DNA from: DATGUN01 sp035301285
GTDB taxonomy: Bacteria; Bacillota; Bacilli; Bacillales; Amphibacillaceae
DNA: 29,869 bases
Reading direction: 5' to 3'
Assembly (NCBI GenBank): GCA_035301285.1
Contig: DATGUN010000062.1
Span: 1 to 29,869, forward strand
Within the stretch, counting starts at the first letter, position 1, and every line of letters starts with the position of its first letter. The position numbers and the translations under genes were made by a program. Shown here piece after piece: positions 17,280 to 25,282 of the stretch. The notes beneath the pieces are model-generated. The model had not been told where the DNA came from. It saw only the letters and a list, made by a program, of their open reading frames with translations, and did no database searches.

Positions 17280-18746
17280 TTAGTATTCTTTCATTTTTGA
17301 GCGAATACGTGGATCAAAAAATGCGTATGTAATATCTATAATGACATTAACGAGAGATATTGTTATTGCCACATAAACAACACCCCCCATAATGCTTGGA
17401 ATATCCGGTATAAATTGTTTATCAACGATATAAGCTCCAATTCCACTGATATTAAATACCTTTTCGGTAACAGCAGCTCCACCTAACATACCGCCGAACA
17501 ACAACCCGATAACAGTAATGATCGGGATCATGGCATTGCCGATAGCATGTCGCCATAAAACACTGGATTGACTGAGTCCTTTCGATTTTGCGGTCGTAAT
17601 ATAGTCTTCGTTAATGATTTCAAGCATGGACGAGCGTGTCATCCTTGCCACAGAAGCCGTCAAAGCCGTACCAAGTACAATGATCGGCATGATCATCGAT
17701 AGCCAATCTCCTGGATGAAATGTTGCCGGAAGCCATTTCAATTTTATCGAAAACCCTAGAATGAATATCAACCCTTGCCAAAAGTTTGGAATGGACAAAC
17801 CGATCAATGCAATAAACATAAATGTATAATCTAAAAATGAATTCGGTCGTGTTGCTGAAATAATCCCGACTGGAATAGCTATCAAAATAGCCAAGAACAG
17901 TGAAATAATTGTCAATTGCAATGTAATCGGAAAACGTTTAGCTATGCTTGCGGCCACATTTTCATTTCCTTCAAAGGACTGGCCTAAATCAAAGGTAGCA
18001 ATTCCTTTAATGGCGTCCCATAATTGAATAAAATAAGATTGATCTAAACCATGTAAATGATTGAATGCGTCAATCTGCTCTTTTGTTGCTGTTTCACCGA
18101 TAATATTAGCTGCAGGATCAAAAGGTGAAAAATATAGAATGGTAAACACAAATATGATGACACCAATCACTACAAAAACCGTCATCATCAACCGATCAAA
18201 CAAATATTTCAGATATGGATTACTAAAGATAAGAATAAAAAGATACATCAATATTCCCGGAATGGCTGTTATCATTAAAAACAATGGACTGGATAATAGG
18301 CGGCTGAATACCATTTGCAACGTGACTTTTGTTTCCCTTTGCTTTTCCATATCATGCATTGTTTCTTCTTGAAGTCTCTTATTAAATTCTTCCTCTACCC
18401 ATAAATCAACCTGTTGTTGAAAAGCCTTCTGCGACATTTCTTTTTCATCAAAAAACTTCATTTTCTGTCGAAGTTGATCAGAATAGTCTTCTTTTAATTG
18501 ATCACGAAAATTGGTTACAAGTAATCTTTTTTCCGCCTCTTTTTCTACCGTCCGATAAGCATCTTTTTGCTTTATCTTTTCTATAAGGAAATAAATATAA
18601 ATAAATATGAATACCGGCAAACCTAAGGTAAACATGACCGTTCTATAAAAAGGTCTTTTAAACATTTTCAATGCATTCGTACGAAGAAGACCAGAAAAAC
18701 CACTATTTTCAAATGTTTCTTCATTCACACTCATGTTTGCCTTCAT
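17280..18746 (-). CDS. OppB/DppB-type permease with a long N-terminal extension
   Basis: From about residue 184 this is a normal OppB-type subunit: the FSPFDPA segment, the LGLDQSYFIQ-like LHGLDQSYF, FDLGQSF, the loop DYITTAKSKGLSQSSVLWRHAIGNA, and the C-terminal DPRIR. The first 180 residues are extra: a helix at about 38-58, roughly 95 charged residues (60-152) likely to form long helices or a coiled coil, and a second helix at 155-175. Positive charges before helix 1 and after helix 2 place the charged domain outside the cell, where it could meet the lipid-anchored binding protein (inference). At 488 residues it far exceeds the usual 310-340. The ATG at 18746 has AGGGAG nine bases upstream. 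It is first in the minus-strand operon. Confidence 0.88.
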   Translation of the reverse strand: MKANMSVNEETFENSGFSGLLRTNALKMFKRPFYRTVMFTLGLPVFIFIYIYFLIEKIKQKDAYRTVEKEAEKRLLVTNFRDQLKEDYSDQLRQKMKFFDEKEMSQKAFQQQVDLWVEEEFNKRLQEETMHDMEKQRETKVTLQMVFSRLLSSPLFLMITAIPGILMYLFILIFSNPYLKYLFDRLMMTVFVVIGVIIFVFTILYFSPFDPAANIIGETATKEQIDAFNHLHGLDQSYFIQLWDAIKGIATFDLGQSFEGNENVAASIAKRFPITLQLTIISLFLAILIAIPVGIISATRPNSFLDYTFMFIALIGLSIPNFWQGLIFILGFSIKLKWLPATFHPGDWLSMIMPIIVLGTALTASVARMTRSSMLEIINEDYITTAKSKGLSQSSVLWRHAIGNAMIPIITVIGLLFGGMLGGAAVTEKVFNISGIGAYIVDKQFIPDIPSIMGGVVYVAITISLVNVIIDITYAFFDPRIRSKMKEY

Positions 18747-18777
18747 ATTTTGATACTCCCTTAAAAAGTATTGTTAA

Positions 18778-18806
18778 TTGAATTTTAATACTGTATACTT
18801 TATAAT
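18778..18806 (+). promoter_or_regulatory. Promoter for the double ATPase gene
   Basis: TTGAAT (18778-18783), a 17-base spacer and a perfect TATAAT (18801-18806) form a good SigA promoter on the plus strand. The start site would be near 18813, giving a leader of about 70 bases. Confidence 0.65.
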
Positions 18807-18825
18807 AGTCAGATAAAAAAGTCAA
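18799..18825 (-). promoter_or_regulatory. Overlapping divergent promoter for the permease operon
   Basis: On the minus strand TTGACT (18820-18825) and TATAAA (18799-18804) are 15 bases apart, a short spacing. The -10 shares bases with the plus-strand TATAAT, so the two polymerases would compete or be controlled together. Confidence 0.4.
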
Positions 18826-18881
18826 ATCCGAATTGAACGTTAATTTTCTTGAATATAAATAAAAATCGAGTAGGTGACTTT

Positions 18882-20621
18882 ATGGAAACGATATTAAAGG
18901 TGAAGGACTTATCTGTATCTTTTCAAACACGTGACGATGAATTTGAAGCCGTTCGCAATGTATCTTTTGATGTGAAACGGGGCGAAACCATTGGAATAGT
19001 CGGTGAATCGGGAAGCGGTAAGAGTGTGACGGCTAAAACAATCATGCGCCTGCTTGCATCTCCGCCGTCCATCATGAAAAGTGGATCAATTGAGTTTTTA
19101 CAAGAAGATTTAACAAAGAAGACTGAAAAAGAAATGGAGTCCATTCGCGGCAAAGAAATCGGGATGATATTCCAAGATCCAATGACATCTTTAAACCCAA
19201 GGATCCGTATTGGCAAACAAATATCGGAGAGCTTGATCAAGCATCAGAGACTTTCAAAAAAGAATGCTGAAAAACAAGCAATGGAAATTATTCGCCTTGT
19301 CGGGATTCAGAATAGTGAGGAACGTTATTTTCAATACCCACATGAATTTTCAGGGGGTATGCGTCAACGTGTCATGATCGCTATTGCGCTTGCTTGCAAC
19401 CCGACATTGCTGATAGCTGATGAGCCAACCACTGCACTTGATGTCACCATACAAGCACAAATATTAAACTTGATGAATGATATTCAACAGGAAATGAATA
19501 CCTCCATCATTTTAATTACACATGATTTAGGTGTGGTCGCAGGCATGTGTGACCGGGTAGTCGTTATGAAGGAAGGGAAAATTGTTGAAGAAGGAACAAC
19601 AGAGGAGATTTTCTATAATCCTCAACACGCTTATACGTTAAAGTTGTTGAAGGCACTACCACGGCTTAATGAAAAGAAAAAGCAAAAAGAGACCCCTGTC
19701 ATACATACCAAAATGGATGCCTCCAAACCGTTATTACACGTCAAGTCACTAAAACAGCATTTCGAAATCGGTAAAGGAAATGTATTAAAAGCTGTTGATG
19801 ATATATCATTTCATATAAATCATGGTGAAACACTTGGACTCGTTGGAGAATCCGGTTCAGGAAAGTCGACTACTGGACGGACAATCCTGAGATTACATGA
19901 ACCGACTGATGGAAGGATTTTATACCAAGGTGTACCGGTTGATAAACTGAAGAAACATGATATGAAAAAAATGCGTCGGGATATGCAAATTATTTTCCAG
20001 GACCCATACTCTTCACTGAATCCACGTTTTAAAGTATTAGACATTATCGGTACAGCTTTGGATATCCATAAGTTATGTAAAACCAAATCTGAAAGGAAAA
20101 AACGCGTTGAAGAGCTGTTGGAATTAGTGGGACTAGATGCATCTCATGCCTTACGTTACCCACATGAATTTTCGGGCGGGCAACGACAGCGAATAGGAAT
20201 TGCTCGCGCATTAGCAGTAGAACCACGGTTCATCATTTGTGATGAGCCTTTATCGGCATTGGATGTGTCCATTCAAGCCCAAATCGTAAAATTGTTGGAA
20301 GACTTGCAACAGCGTTTGGGGTTGACTTACTTATTTATCGCCCACGATCTATCAATGGTAAAACATATCAGTGACCGTGTGGCGGTTATGAATTCCGGGA
20401 AAATAGTCGAACTAGCAGAAAGCGAAGAACTATACAAAAACCCGCAACATGCATATACAAAATCATTACTTTCCGCTGTCCCAACTCCAGATCCAAAAAT
20501 AGAACGAAAAAAGAAACAAAAATCTTTATCAGAGAAGACCATTGACTACCAGATAGAACAATCTGAATTGGTAGAGGTTTCCAACGGGCATTGGGTAGCA
20601 GTTCCCAAGAAACATGCTTAG
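18882..20621 (+). CDS. Fused OppD-OppF type ABC transporter ATPase
   Basis: This 579-residue protein joins two nucleotide-binding domains. Domain 1 has Walker A GESGSGKSVT, signature FSGGMRQRV and Walker B LLIADEPTTALD; domain 2 has GESGSGKSTT, FSGGQRQRI and FIICDEPLSALD. Each domain also has an Opp-type C-terminal extension after its H-loop. It would power peptide import through the two permeases encoded divergently. The ATG at 18882 has AGGTGA five bases upstream; an in-frame TTG at 18849 is less likely. Fused D-F proteins are common in Firmicutes, but divergence from the permease genes is less usual. No obvious terminator follows; about 240 featureless bases lead to repeat array 2. Confidence 0.92.
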   Translation: METILKVKDLSVSFQTRDDEFEAVRNVSFDVKRGETIGIVGESGSGKSVTAKTIMRLLASPPSIMKSGSIEFLQEDLTKKTEKEMESIRGKEIGMIFQDPMTSLNPRIRIGKQISESLIKHQRLSKKNAEKQAMEIIRLVGIQNSEERYFQYPHEFSGGMRQRVMIAIALACNPTLLIADEPTTALDVTIQAQILNLMNDIQQEMNTSIILITHDLGVVAGMCDRVVVMKEGKIVEEGTTEEIFYNPQHAYTLKLLKALPRLNEKKKQKETPVIHTKMDASKPLLHVKSLKQHFEIGKGNVLKAVDDISFHINHGETLGLVGESGSGKSTTGRTILRLHEPTDGRILYQGVPVDKLKKHDMKKMRRDMQIIFQDPYSSLNPRFKVLDIIGTALDIHKLCKTKSERKKRVEELLELVGLDASHALRYPHEFSGGQRQRIGIARALAVEPRFIICDEPLSALDVSIQAQIVKLLEDLQQRLGLTYLFIAHDLSMVKHISDRVAVMNSGKIVELAESEELYKNPQHAYTKSLLSAVPTPDPKIERKKKQKSLSEKTIDYQIEQSELVEVSNGHWVAVPKKHA

Positions 20622-20860
20622 TGGAGAGGTTTACCCGAATCGCAACGGAAAATTAATATATATTTCAGATACGGGAACAGAAATGAAACCACAAGTTGAC
20701 CATAATCGTTCATGCAAATCCGCTAATCGTTCTTTTTCCAAAGCGGCGCCTAGCATTGCTTTGAAACTCTATAGAAAAACGGTTTGGACAAGTAGACAGG
20801 CACTTCAATCACTTGGATAAAAAATGGATGGCGCTTGAGATGGGCGAAATGACATCCGGG

Positions 20861-21595
20861 ATGGTTCTTGATTGAAAAACGGGCGTGCGAGAGGCCCAGA
20901 ATTGCATCAAGAACGATCCTTGATTGAAAAACGACCATGCTAGAGGGGCGGAATTGCATCAAGAACGCTCCTTGATTGAAAAATGACCATGCTAGAGGCA
21001 CAAAATTGCATCAAGAACGATCCTTGATTGAAAAACGACCATGCTAGAGGCTCGGAATTGCATCAAGAACGATCCTTGATTGAAAAATGACCATGCTAGA
21101 GGCACAAAATTGCATCAAGAACACTTCTTGATTGAAAAATGATCATGCTAGAGGCTCAGAATTGCATCAAGGACACCCCTTGATTGAAAAACGATCATGC
21201 AAGAGGCTCAGAATTGCATCAAGAACACTCCTTGATTGAAAAACGACCGTGCAAGAGGCCCGGAATTGCATCAAGAACGATCCTTGATTGAAAAATGACC
21301 GTGCAAGAGGCCCGGAATTGCATCAAGAACGATCCTTGATTGAAAAATGACCGTGCGGGAGGCTCAGAATTGCATCAAGAACGATCCTTGATTGAAAAAT
21401 GACCGTGCAAGAGGGTCAAAATTGCATCAAGAACACTCCTTGATTGAAAAACGACCATGCTAGAGGGTCGGAATTGCATCAAGAACGCTCCTTGATTGAA
21501 AAATGACCATGCAAGAGGGTCGGAATTGCATCAAGAACACCCCTTGATTGAAAATTGACCGTACACGAGAACCAATTTTGCATCAAGCCCAGTCT
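20861..21595 (-). repeat. 52-bp palindromic repeat array 2 (14 units, inverted orientation)
   Basis: CTTGATTG recurs 14 times from 20867 to 21543 at exactly 52-bp steps. The partner arm is GCATCAAG, seven bases before it, so most palindromes here are imperfect (TGCATCAAG against CTTGATTGAA). AAAAA follows each palindrome, showing that the array is in reverse orientation to arrays 1 and 3. Spacers such as GACCATGCTAGAGGC vary by substitution only. It sits between convergent genes (ATPase and ribokinase). Confidence 0.95.
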
Positions 21596-21689
21596 ATCCT
21601 TATCATACCTTGCTTGTGTAATGGCTCAACCCTATTTATCTAGCCATTTTCCACTACCCTTTTCCAATCTCTGCACTGCAAGCTCACTG

Positions 21690-21870
21690 TTCATGGGTTA
21701 CTCCGTATATCTCGGCACGTCGCTGCTCAATTCTACGGATCATGAGTCACCCCGTCCCCCGTCCTGTCGCTCAATTCTACGGGCCATGGGTTACTCCGTA
21801 TATCTCGTCCCATCATTTAATTCTATGGATGAAGGCTTACCTCTTATAACTCGTCTTGTCGCTGAATCCC
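21690..21870. repeat. Degenerate intergenic repeats
   Basis: ATGGGTTACTCCGTATATCT occurs at 21693 and again at 21786, with related copies near 21742 and 21825 and CAATTCTACGG-like segments between them. Spacing is uneven (about 39-49 bases), unlike the regular 52-bp arrays. No gene is supported in 21596-21887. Confidence 0.6.
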
Positions 21871-21887
21871 AACCATCCTGATTCGCT

Positions 21888-22766
21888 TTAGCTTTCCGAC
21901 CTGGCCTTTACGTCACTTAACGCGGGCATACCACTTTGCGCTCCCATTTTTTCCACCGCTAAAGATCCGGCGGCATTGGCAAACAGAACAGCCTCATCAA
22001 AAGGATAGTCATGAGCGAATGCATAGGCCAGGGCACCATTGAACGTATCACCCGCTCCCGTCGTATCAACGACATTTGCTGGAAAACTCGGGATCTGCAC
22101 ATGTTTTTCACCGTCGAAGTACCGTGCTCCTTCATCGCCTAATGTCACGATAAGCTTTTTTGGATATTGTTCCAGTGCTGTCTCAATGTCTGTTCCAAAA
22201 ATATAGGCGCATTCCTGTTCATTCGGTGTCAACATGTCAATCGATTCCATCCATTCGAGCTCAAAATGTGCAGCAGGAGCCGGATTCAATAATACAGGAA
22301 TTTGGTGCGCCTGACATAACGTGAGGATCGCCCCCACGATATCCGGCAAAATTTCAAGCTGCAACACGACGATTGAACTGTTCAGGATGGTCGTTTCCAA
22401 TGATGCAATCATGTCTTGATTTAAGGCATAATTTGCACCCGGTACAACGATAATCCGGTTATCCTGTTCTGACACGATGACATTGGCAATCCCAGTCGGC
22501 TCGTCTGCAGCGACACTGACACCTGACACATCAATCCCTTCACTTAATAAAGCATCTGTCAATGTTTGTCCAAACACATCCTCACCGACACATCCAATCA
22601 TGTGCACATCGCCGCCCAGACGGGCCGCTGCAACTGCTTGATTGGCCCCTTTCCCGCCTGGTGATGTCTGAAAGCCGGTTCCGAAATTCGTTTCGCCATT
22701 CGCCGGTATTTGATTCGCTGTCACCATTAAATCCATATTCATACTGCCGATAACTGTAATCATCAT
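21888..22766 (-). CDS. rbsK: Ribokinase (PfkB family)
   Basis: Ribokinase phosphorylates D-ribose to ribose 5-phosphate with ATP in the cytoplasm. The N-terminal strand ITVIGSMNMDLM, the first PfkB signature SPGGKGANQAVAAARLGG (about 35-52) and the catalytic/anion-hole motif DTTGAGDTFNGALAYAF (about 240-256, with the catalytic Asp) are all intact. Length, 292 residues, is normal. Two adjacent ATGs (22766, 22763) follow AAAGGA and either could start. It lies downstream of a ribonucleoside hydrolase gene on the same strand, which would supply ribose. The 350-base gap between them is filled with repeats, so co-transcription is uncertain. Confidence 0.92.
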   Translation of the reverse strand: MMITVIGSMNMDLMVTANQIPANGETNFGTGFQTSPGGKGANQAVAAARLGGDVHMIGCVGEDVFGQTLTDALLSEGIDVSGVSVAADEPTGIANVIVSEQDNRIIVVPGANYALNQDMIASLETTILNSSIVVLQLEILPDIVGAILTLCQAHQIPVLLNPAPAAHFELEWMESIDMLTPNEQECAYIFGTDIETALEQYPKKLIVTLGDEGARYFDGEKHVQIPSFPANVVDTTGAGDTFNGALAYAFAHDYPFDEAVLFANAAGSLAVEKMGAQSGMPALSDVKARSES

Positions 22767-22819
22767 TCCAATCCTTTCATCAAATGCCTCATTTTCATCT
22801 GGATGGTATACTGCAATGG

Positions 22820-23035
22820 CGTCTTCACATTGTTGACCTCTTTAGCGGGATGCAAAATAACGATAAATATCTCCGCTTGTTGACTCATTTTGCGGATTAA
22901 CAAGTAACGATAAACATCCCCGCTTGTTGACTTATTTTGCGGAATCACAAGTAACAATAAACTTCCCTCTACCTCATTTACGGGATATAAAGTAACTATA
23001 AATCCCCTATTACTCATTTAGCGGGATGACAAATG
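22820..23035. repeat. Degenerate tandem repeat between ribokinase and nucleoside hydrolase
   Basis: Five units built around GCGGGATGCAAAATAACGAT and CCGCTTGTTGACTCATTT start near 22845, 22892, 22939, 22980 and 23021 (spacing 47, 47, 41 and 41). They fill most of the 22767-23115 gap. No gene or clear promoter is seen in it. Confidence 0.75.
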
Positions 23036-23115
23036 ACTGTATACCTATCCTTTTTCTATCCAATCGAAACGGGTCAGCTCTCCAGAGAAAATATATCCCT
23101 CAAACAATCCTCCGG

Positions 23116-24039
23116 TCAACCTTCCAACATGTCTATATTTTGAAAAATGGATGCAAACGCCGATCGGAATGCGTCTTTATCCGCATCGACACAGACCGAA
23201 ACAGGACCCGCTTCCTGAAAATAAGTAACGGTGCATCCAGCTGCTTCACCTTCTGTCACAACACGGACTTCCGCCTGTTCCGCGCTGAAAATATTCGGGC
23301 TCGTCAAATATAATATTGTACATAGGTCGTGAATCGCGATTCCTTTTTTGGAATAAGCATGGATATATTGTTCCATCATGGTATAGACCATGTGCCCTGC
23401 TTTCCCCGTGTTTTCTTTCAACCAGACAATATCATCCCACGGCACACTTGTCTTCCGTGTCGCATCAAGACCACACATCACAACTGGAAGACCCGACTCA
23501 AACACAACTTTCGCCGCATGTGGATCAGCATAGATATTAAATTCTGCCACTGGTGTCGCGTTACCGCCTTCCACTGCACCGCCCATCAATACAATTTCAC
23601 GGACAAACGGTTTGGTTTCTGGGAACACTTTGAACAAGAGTGCAATATTTGTAAGCGGACCGATGGCGACAAGCGTCATTGGCTCCTCGGCATCCATGAT
23701 TTCATTTCTCATGGCAACAATCGCATGTTCCTTCACTAGACGATCCGCTCCCACTTTCTCCGGGAATTCAAACGTTCCAACCCCGCTCTCCCCGTGGACC
23801 GCTTTGGCCGTATGCGGATCATTGACCATCGGTTCAGTCGCACCCGCGGCTACCGGTACATATTTATTGAAAAAATTCACAAGGTCGAGTGCATTTTGCG
23901 TTGTGCGATCAATTCCGACATTTCCCGCCACTGTCGTTATCAAACGGACATCCAGCTCTTCCGCAAATAAAGCCGCACTGATCGCCACCACATCATCAAT
24001 ACCTGGATCGGTATCGATGATAATCGACCGTCTCATCAT
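23116..24039 (-). CDS. Inosine/uridine-preferring ribonucleoside hydrolase
   Basis: These enzymes cleave ribonucleosides to base and ribose. The calcium-binding signature DTDPGIDD is at residues 9-16 from the start used; VAIGPLTNIALL, the EIVLMGGAVEGGN strand-loop, AEFNIYADPHAA and the AIHDLC segment with the active-site His follow in the usual order. The length, 307 residues, fits RihA/B/C. The ATG at 24039 has GGAG six bases before it; upstream ATGs (24051, 24072, 24093) are in frame but have weaker sites. It lies about 100 bases after the MBL-fold gene and upstream of ribokinase, suggesting that the ribose released is phosphorylated next. The base preference cannot be read from sequence by eye. 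Confidence 0.9.
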   Translation of the reverse strand: MMRRSIIIDTDPGIDDVVAISAALFAEELDVRLITTVAGNVGIDRTTQNALDLVNFFNKYVPVAAGATEPMVNDPHTAKAVHGESGVGTFEFPEKVGADRLVKEHAIVAMRNEIMDAEEPMTLVAIGPLTNIALLFKVFPETKPFVREIVLMGGAVEGGNATPVAEFNIYADPHAAKVVFESGLPVVMCGLDATRKTSVPWDDIVWLKENTGKAGHMVYTMMEQYIHAYSKKGIAIHDLCTILYLTSPNIFSAEQAEVRVVTEGEAAGCTVTYFQEAGPVSVCVDADKDAFRSAFASIFQNIDMLEG

Positions 24040-24140
24040 GTCATTCTCCATACTGTCTATTTTCCTTTCCATAGGGCGCCAATAACGCCTCATCCGAAAT
24101 CTATCTACGTTTGTCTACTTTGCAATCCTACCCTACACGA

Positions 24141-24956
24141 TTATATCTCAATGATCATCCCATCAAAAGCAACTTCAATGCCATGTGGCTTGAGTGCTTC
24201 CACAAAATCTTCATGTAGCATGCCAGCGTTATGGGTGAAATGCGTGGCAATAATACGTGCGCCTTCATTCATCATCTGTTCGTTTTGAAAAATGCGCGTC
24301 ACTTCACAAACCGTTTCGATACACATATGGTTCCGGCTCCGTTTTTGCCCCGTAAACCCACCTGTACAATCCAGAATAGCAGCATCCAAGCGTTTTCCCT
24401 GCAACCAATTCCATGTCTCGTCGGGAAAGTAGCCTGTATCATTGCCATACAAAATGTGCTTGCCATTTTTTTCAATGAAATATAACAAGCACGTCTCCTC
24501 AGGATCATGATCAGCCAAAAGCGGTGTGACTGTTGCAGTCTGGGTCTCGATTTTCTTAAAAGGAATGACCCTATGATAAGCTAAACGATGCTGATTTTCC
24601 GATAACGCTCTTCTATACCCTTGCACAACCAAATCATGCCCATAAATATGTAATGGCCTCTTCACTCCATGGGCAAATCCTTCCAAACGATTTTCCATAT
24701 CCTGCGGTGTGAAGTGGTCACAATGTGTGTGCGTAATCAGTAAATCCCTAAGTCCGGTCAAATCAAGACGATCACGAATCGTATGGTAAAAAGTATCCGG
24801 CGGATCATCGACCTTCAGCTCATCATCAATGATGACTGATGTGCGCGAGCGAATATTTTTCCCGCGTTCAATTCGCGTTTGCTCACACACATCACATGTA
24901 CAATGCGGATTCGGAATACCCTCTGCCGCCCCGGTTCCCAGAAAGTGTATTTTCAT
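24141..24956 (-). CDS. Metallo-beta-lactamase-fold hydrolase, PhnP-like
   Basis: The N-terminal FLGTGAAEGIP is followed by a Cys cluster C19-x-C21-xx-C24, like the structural zinc site of PhnP, and by the MBL metal motif HTHCDH (His76, His78, Asp80, His81). Later metal ligands include LADHDPE, YGNDTGYFP and ATHFTHN. PhnP is a phosphoribosyl cyclic phosphate phosphodiesterase; this protein is in that broad family, but the substrate is not proven. Length is 271 residues. The ATG at 24956 has GAGGAG eight bases upstream; the ATG two codons earlier is too close to it. Next to the nucleoside hydrolase and ribokinase, a ribose-phosphate or nucleotide-type substrate would make sense (inference). Confidence 0.82.
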   Translation of the reverse strand: MKIHFLGTGAAEGIPNPHCTCDVCEQTRIERGKNIRSRTSVIIDDELKVDDPPDTFYHTIRDRLDLTGLRDLLITHTHCDHFTPQDMENRLEGFAHGVKRPLHIYGHDLVVQGYRRALSENQHRLAYHRVIPFKKIETQTATVTPLLADHDPEETCLLYFIEKNGKHILYGNDTGYFPDETWNWLQGKRLDAAILDCTGGFTGQKRSRNHMCIETVCEVTRIFQNEQMMNEGARIIATHFTHNAGMLHEDFVEALKPHGIEVAFDGMIIEI

Positions 24957-25039
24957 CGCCATCTCTCCTCGAACATTGATTTCCTGTAATCAGTTTAACA
25001 CGTTTGCGGATTGATTTGGGAGATGAAGGAGCGACATCG

Positions 25040-25275
25040 GCATACAGCAGGATACCCTAGAATCCAGCGGAACTGGCGATACTGGCATACCGGACATTTT
25101 AAAATCCAACAGAACCGTAGATGCACGGCGTACATGATACTTTTTAGAATCCGAATCGAACGCTACAACACCGGCACACAATTTGAAACCCAGCGGAAGC
25201 CAGCGACACCCGGATACACAACACTTTTAAAATCCGAATCGGGGGCGCATTCTGGCATGCTTCCATTTTCAAAAC
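25040..25275. repeat. Degenerate intergenic repeats between the MBL and MFS genes
   Basis: AAAATCCGAATCG- and CCCAGCGGAA-like segments recur about every 40-46 bases (near 25060, 25101, 25147, 25186, 25229). The copies have drifted. The 326-base gap holds no supported gene; the MBL gene promoter must lie at its left end. Confidence 0.5.
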
Positions 25276-25282
25276 AGACGCC

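Noticed and set aside
20614..20820. Small plus-strand gene after the double ATPase
   Set aside because: No ribosome site of note, no recognisable family, and a peptide without clear structure.
20861..21595. CRISPR array
   Set aside because: Period and palindromes look similar at first, but the spacers are near copies of one another rather than unique, the unit is one continuous 52-bp repeat, and no cas genes are present.
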